A stretch of 23,568 bases of DNA, from positions 1 to 23,568 of IMG/VR virus record IMGVR_UViG_3300020162_000965, one strand, 5' to 3'. This DNA is from a virus. Of the stretch, positions 21,638-23,568 are shown in pieces; position 1 is the first letter of the stretch; each line of letters starts with the position of its first letter. The notes beneath the pieces are model-generated. The model worked only from the letters and a program-made list of their open reading frames with translations, was not told where the DNA came from and did no database searches. The position numbers and the translations under genes were made by a program.

Positions 21638-21868
21638 ATGATTATATACTCAGAATTCGTTAACGAAAACAAAAAAGCAACAGTTTCAAAAATGAAATTG
21701 GAAGGATACGACAACACTTTTCAGAAATGGGAAGTTTCAATGTATATTGATGGTCGTGTAATTCAACGAGTTACAACTCACAGTGAAGAAAAGGCCGAAC
21801 ACATTGCTGAAGATTTCGTTCAGAATGAGAATGGTGGCATTTCATCTTTGTTGAGTGAGTATGTCTAA
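21638..21868 (+). CDS. Hypothetical small protein
   Basis: I do not recognise this 76-residue protein. It begins MIIYSEFVNEN and contains a beta-rich middle (FQKWEVSMYIDGRVIQRV) and an acidic helix (SEEKAEHIAEDFVQNE). AGGAG at 21628-21632 supports the start. It follows the CobT-like gene by eight bases, so it is probably co-transcribed. Its end overlaps the next gene by eight bases. Confidence 0.72.
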   Translation: MIIYSEFVNENKKATVSKMKLEGYDNTFQKWEVSMYIDGRVIQRVTTHSEEKAEHIAEDFVQNENGGISSLLSEYV

Positions 21869-22118
21869 GCGAGAACGTGACAAAGATTATCAAGCAGCAA
21901 AAGATGTGCTTGATGACCTTATAGAACGATGCAAGAATGTAAGAGAGTATAAAATCTCTTGTTACTTAGACGAAGCTTGGGTTCCTGCAGGTCAAATGCC
22001 TTTTGATATTATCATCAGGAATGGTATTGTGACTTGTAGGGTTTTGGCGGAGAGTAAATTGGAGGCAGCCTTAATGATTGCCAGCGAATTACCTGTTATT
22101 ATGTTTATTGATGATTAA
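21861..22118 (+). CDS. Hypothetical small protein
   Basis: This 85-residue product starts at ATG 21861; an in-frame GTG at 21855 would add two residues with no better ribosome site. It has a charged N-terminal helix (KRERDKDYQAAKDVLDDL) followed by alternating hydrophobic strands (FDIIIRNGIVTCRVLAESK) and a helix. No family or catalytic motif is recognised. It overlaps the previous gene by eight bases. Confidence 0.7.
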   Translation: MSKRERDKDYQAAKDVLDDLIERCKNVREYKISCYLDEAWVPAGQMPFDIIIRNGIVTCRVLAESKLEAALMIASELPVIMFIDD

Positions 22119-22120
22119 TT

Positions 22121-22399
22121 ATGGATAAAAAGACTAAAGAGATTTTTTGTATTACACAGGAAGAATGTGCTGAGGTTACACAGTCCATTTCTAAAATTTT
22201 TAGATTTGGATTTGACTCAGTACATCCTGTCACCAACAAGAGCAATATGCAAAGCTTAGAAGAAGAAGTTGGTGACCTTCTAGCGATGATTGATATTATG
22301 GTAGAGAAGTGTATTATCTCTGATTCCAATATCAATGCTGCTAGAATTGCAAAGAAAGAAAAATTGAAGATTTGGTCTAATATCTACAAAGAGGTTTAA
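22121..22399 (+). CDS. MazG-like nucleotide pyrophosphohydrolase
   Basis: This 92-residue helical protein carries the MazG-type metal site: QEECAEV (EExxE) and SLEEEVGDLLAMIDIM (EExxDxxxxxD). It would hydrolyse a nucleoside triphosphate or an alarmone-like nucleotide; phage MazG proteins have been proposed to act on (d)NTPs. It is the second, clearly different member of this superfamily in the window (the other is at 12386). Full length for a single-domain phage form. Confidence 0.87.
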   Translation: MDKKTKEIFCITQEECAEVTQSISKIFRFGFDSVHPVTNKSNMQSLEEEVGDLLAMIDIMVEKCIISDSNINAARIAKKEKLKIWSNIYKEV

Positions 22400-22400
22400 T

Positions 22401-22859
22401 ATGAAGTATGATTATGAATTGTATGATAGGGTTCTTACTAATCTGTTGATAGATTCCTTACGTGATCCTGACAACTTTGTGATTGGTGAAAACATTTCAG
22501 ATATACCTGAAGTAAAAATTACCTTTGAAGGTTATGGTGACCTTGAGGAAGAAATTGATGGTGAATATGTTTATACCGAAGGTGGTAATAAGAACATGGA
22601 ATCATATGCCATTTTCCTACACAAAGATACACTAAAAGAAGATTTTGAATTTCCTGAACATGATGTATTTGGATTTACATTTGGTGCCATGATTCAACAC
22701 AGACCAAAGGAAGAAGTTTGTATCTATGGTTGGTATGATGTTGAAACGGATACATGGGATATTCTTCCATTGGAAGATAGGCTGAGTGAAGATAATGCAA
22801 TGAAGCCTAAAGACGTTATGAAGATTATCAAAGGACTGAATAAACGTTACTATGAGTGA
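22401..22859 (+). CDS. Hypothetical acidic protein
   Basis: This 152-residue acidic alpha/beta protein is not recognised. It contains ITFEGYGDLEEEIDGEYVY and VFGFTFGAMIQHRPKEEVC followed by IYGWYDVETDTWDIL. No membrane segment, signal peptide or catalytic motif is visible. The GAGG ribosome site at 22390-22393 lies inside the preceding gene. It overlaps the next small gene by eight bases. Confidence 0.75.
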   Translation: MKYDYELYDRVLTNLLIDSLRDPDNFVIGENISDIPEVKITFEGYGDLEEEIDGEYVYTEGGNKNMESYAIFLHKDTLKEDFEFPEHDVFGFTFGAMIQHRPKEEVCIYGWYDVETDTWDILPLEDRLSEDNAMKPKDVMKIIKGLNKRYYE

Positions 22860-22989
22860 TGAAGAAGCTTTAACAATCTATGAGAACATGAAAAGAATCT
22901 ACGGAGAAAACTTACCGGATCTTGAACATGAACCTATACGATTCAGATATTATTATACATTATATAAACATTTCCATAAGGTGAACTGA
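22852..22989 (+). CDS. Small conserved protein (45 residues)
   Basis: Direct translation from ATG 22852 gives 45 residues: MSDEEALTIYENMKRIYG, then an acidic Pro-containing segment (LPDLEHEPIRF) and a Tyr-rich basic end (YYYTLYKHFHKVN). It overlaps the upstream gene by eight bases, and its stop overlaps the next start as TGATG, so it fills the space exactly. I recall similar short proteins in T4-like phages of aquatic bacteria. Function unknown. Confidence 0.72.
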   Translation: MSDEEALTIYENMKRIYGENLPDLEHEPIRFRYYYTLYKHFHKVN

Positions 22990-23324
22990 TGGTAATCATT
23001 TCAAATATTCCAAATACTGCTGATAGTTGGATCGGTACTTCTAGTAATTGGTCCACAACATACGAGTATGCCATACAAGGTCAGATGTTTGCAGTCAGTT
23101 ATATATTAAAGGATTCTCATGCCTATGCAAGTGAAGATTTGCAGAAACAACACATCAAAAAACAACTAGCACTTGAACTAGCCAATAAAATGCTGGAGGC
23201 CGGTGTAATTGAATTCACACAAATAGTTGATCCGTTGTCTTTTTCCAGAAAAATTAATGCTCGGTGTTATCTAGTTCCAGACGACCAGGTTAAGATATTG
23301 AGGACACTATATAAGGATAAATGA
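22989..23324 (+). CDS. Hypothetical protein
   Basis: I do not recognise this 111-residue protein. It has an aromatic/Ser-rich N-terminus (NTADSWIGTSSNWSTTYEY) and a C-terminal helical segment (QKQHIKKQLALELANKMLE) before a beta-rich end (INARCYLVPDDQVKIL). No signal, membrane segment or motif is evident. It overlaps both neighbours (TGATG and ATGA). Confidence 0.72.
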   Translation: MVIISNIPNTADSWIGTSSNWSTTYEYAIQGQMFAVSYILKDSHAYASEDLQKQHIKKQLALELANKMLEAGVIEFTQIVDPLSFSRKINARCYLVPDDQVKILRTLYKDK

Positions 23325-23568
23325 ATCCGAAATATAAAAGCATATTAATAACTGCCGGTGTACTACTTGGAATTCCACTTATGGTTTTCTTACTGATAGT
23401 GTTCCGTGATTTTTTGAATATATTTTTTATTGTGATTCTATTTTTCACTTGTCTTGGTTTAACATCATATGGATTATATCAGGTTGTTTATGAAGAACTT
23501 ACCAGACGGTCCAACCTGCATGAACAATTATATTACGGCAAATCACCAGAAGTACGTAGATGGCTCGA
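23321..23568 (+). CDS. 3'-truncated membrane protein
   Basis: From ATG 23321 the frame stays open to the window end (82 complete codons). The start overlaps the previous stop as ATGA. Two hydrophobic segments (about residues 8-27 and 32-52) are followed by a soluble part (VVYEELTRRSNLHEQL, then SPEVRRWL). No family is recognised; the rest of the gene lies outside. Confidence 0.7.
   Translation, partial: MNPKYKSILITAGVLLGIPLMVFLLIVFRDFLNIFFIVILFFTCLGLTSYGLYQVVYEELTRRSNLHEQLYYGKSPEVRRWL

Noticed and set aside
21638-21667. MIIYSEFVNE as a fourth capsid-targeting leader
   Set aside because: Glu is at position 10 but residue 8 is Val, residue 2 is not Lys, and the gene lies in the CobT region rather than the virion block.
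1-23568. tRNA genes, CRISPR arrays, insertion sequences, attachment sites
   Set aside because: The intergenic gaps are all under about 75 bases and hold only promoters, hairpins or ribosome sites; I saw no cloverleaf, spaced repeat array, transposase or integrase.

Overview
This window is a contiguous piece of a low-GC, T4-like tailed-phage genome (marine or freshwater type). Every gene I can support lies on the + strand, packed with ATGA, TAATG or TGATG overlaps. The T4-like identity rests on a gp61-type primase, a T4-type RNase H, aerobic NrdA/NrdB with a phage thioredoxin, ThyX, a phage CobT-like protein, and many small proteins I recognise as conserved in T4-like phages of aquatic bacteria. 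The lipoprotein, spanin and GH19 endolysin genes point to a Gram-negative host. I see no photosynthesis genes, tRNAs, integrase, CRISPR or insertion sequence. The host cannot be named from this window.

Region 1 (1-6931) is a virion-related block. It holds a 5'-truncated His-rich protein with ligase-like motifs, a nucleotidyltransferase/P-loop kinase fusion, several highly charged modular proteins, a putative late promoter (CATAAATA), a putative structural protein and a strong UUCG terminator. Three proteins begin with a ten-residue segment that matches the capsid-targeting sequence of T4 internal head proteins and end it with the (I/L)-x-E head-protease site. They may therefore be packaged and injected.

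Region 2 (6938-10656) contains ten consecutive genes, nearly all for membrane, lipidated or secreted proteins or a cell-wall enzyme. They include a spanin-like pair, an exported thermonuclease, a DUF4337-type membrane protein, a GH19 endolysin, holin candidates, a lipoprotein and an XhlA-like protein. This looks like an extended lysis and envelope island.

Region 3 (10672-18561) starts at a near-consensus sigma70 promoter. It carries replication and nucleotide metabolism: primase, ThyX, a MazG-like hydrolase, NrdA, an A-type Fe-S carrier, thioredoxin, NrdB, a zinc-ribbon protein, a GIY-YIG nuclease, and then, from a second sigma70 promoter, RNase H and a conserved DUF6433-like protein.

Region 4 (18584-23568) has two more sigma70 promoters. 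It carries small proteins (three of them under 60 residues), an AbrB-like protein, the large CobT-like VWA/metallopeptidase-like protein, a second MazG-like protein and several unknowns, ending in a truncated membrane protein. The layout suggests host-type promoters for the replication and takeover genes and a T4-type late promoter for virion genes.
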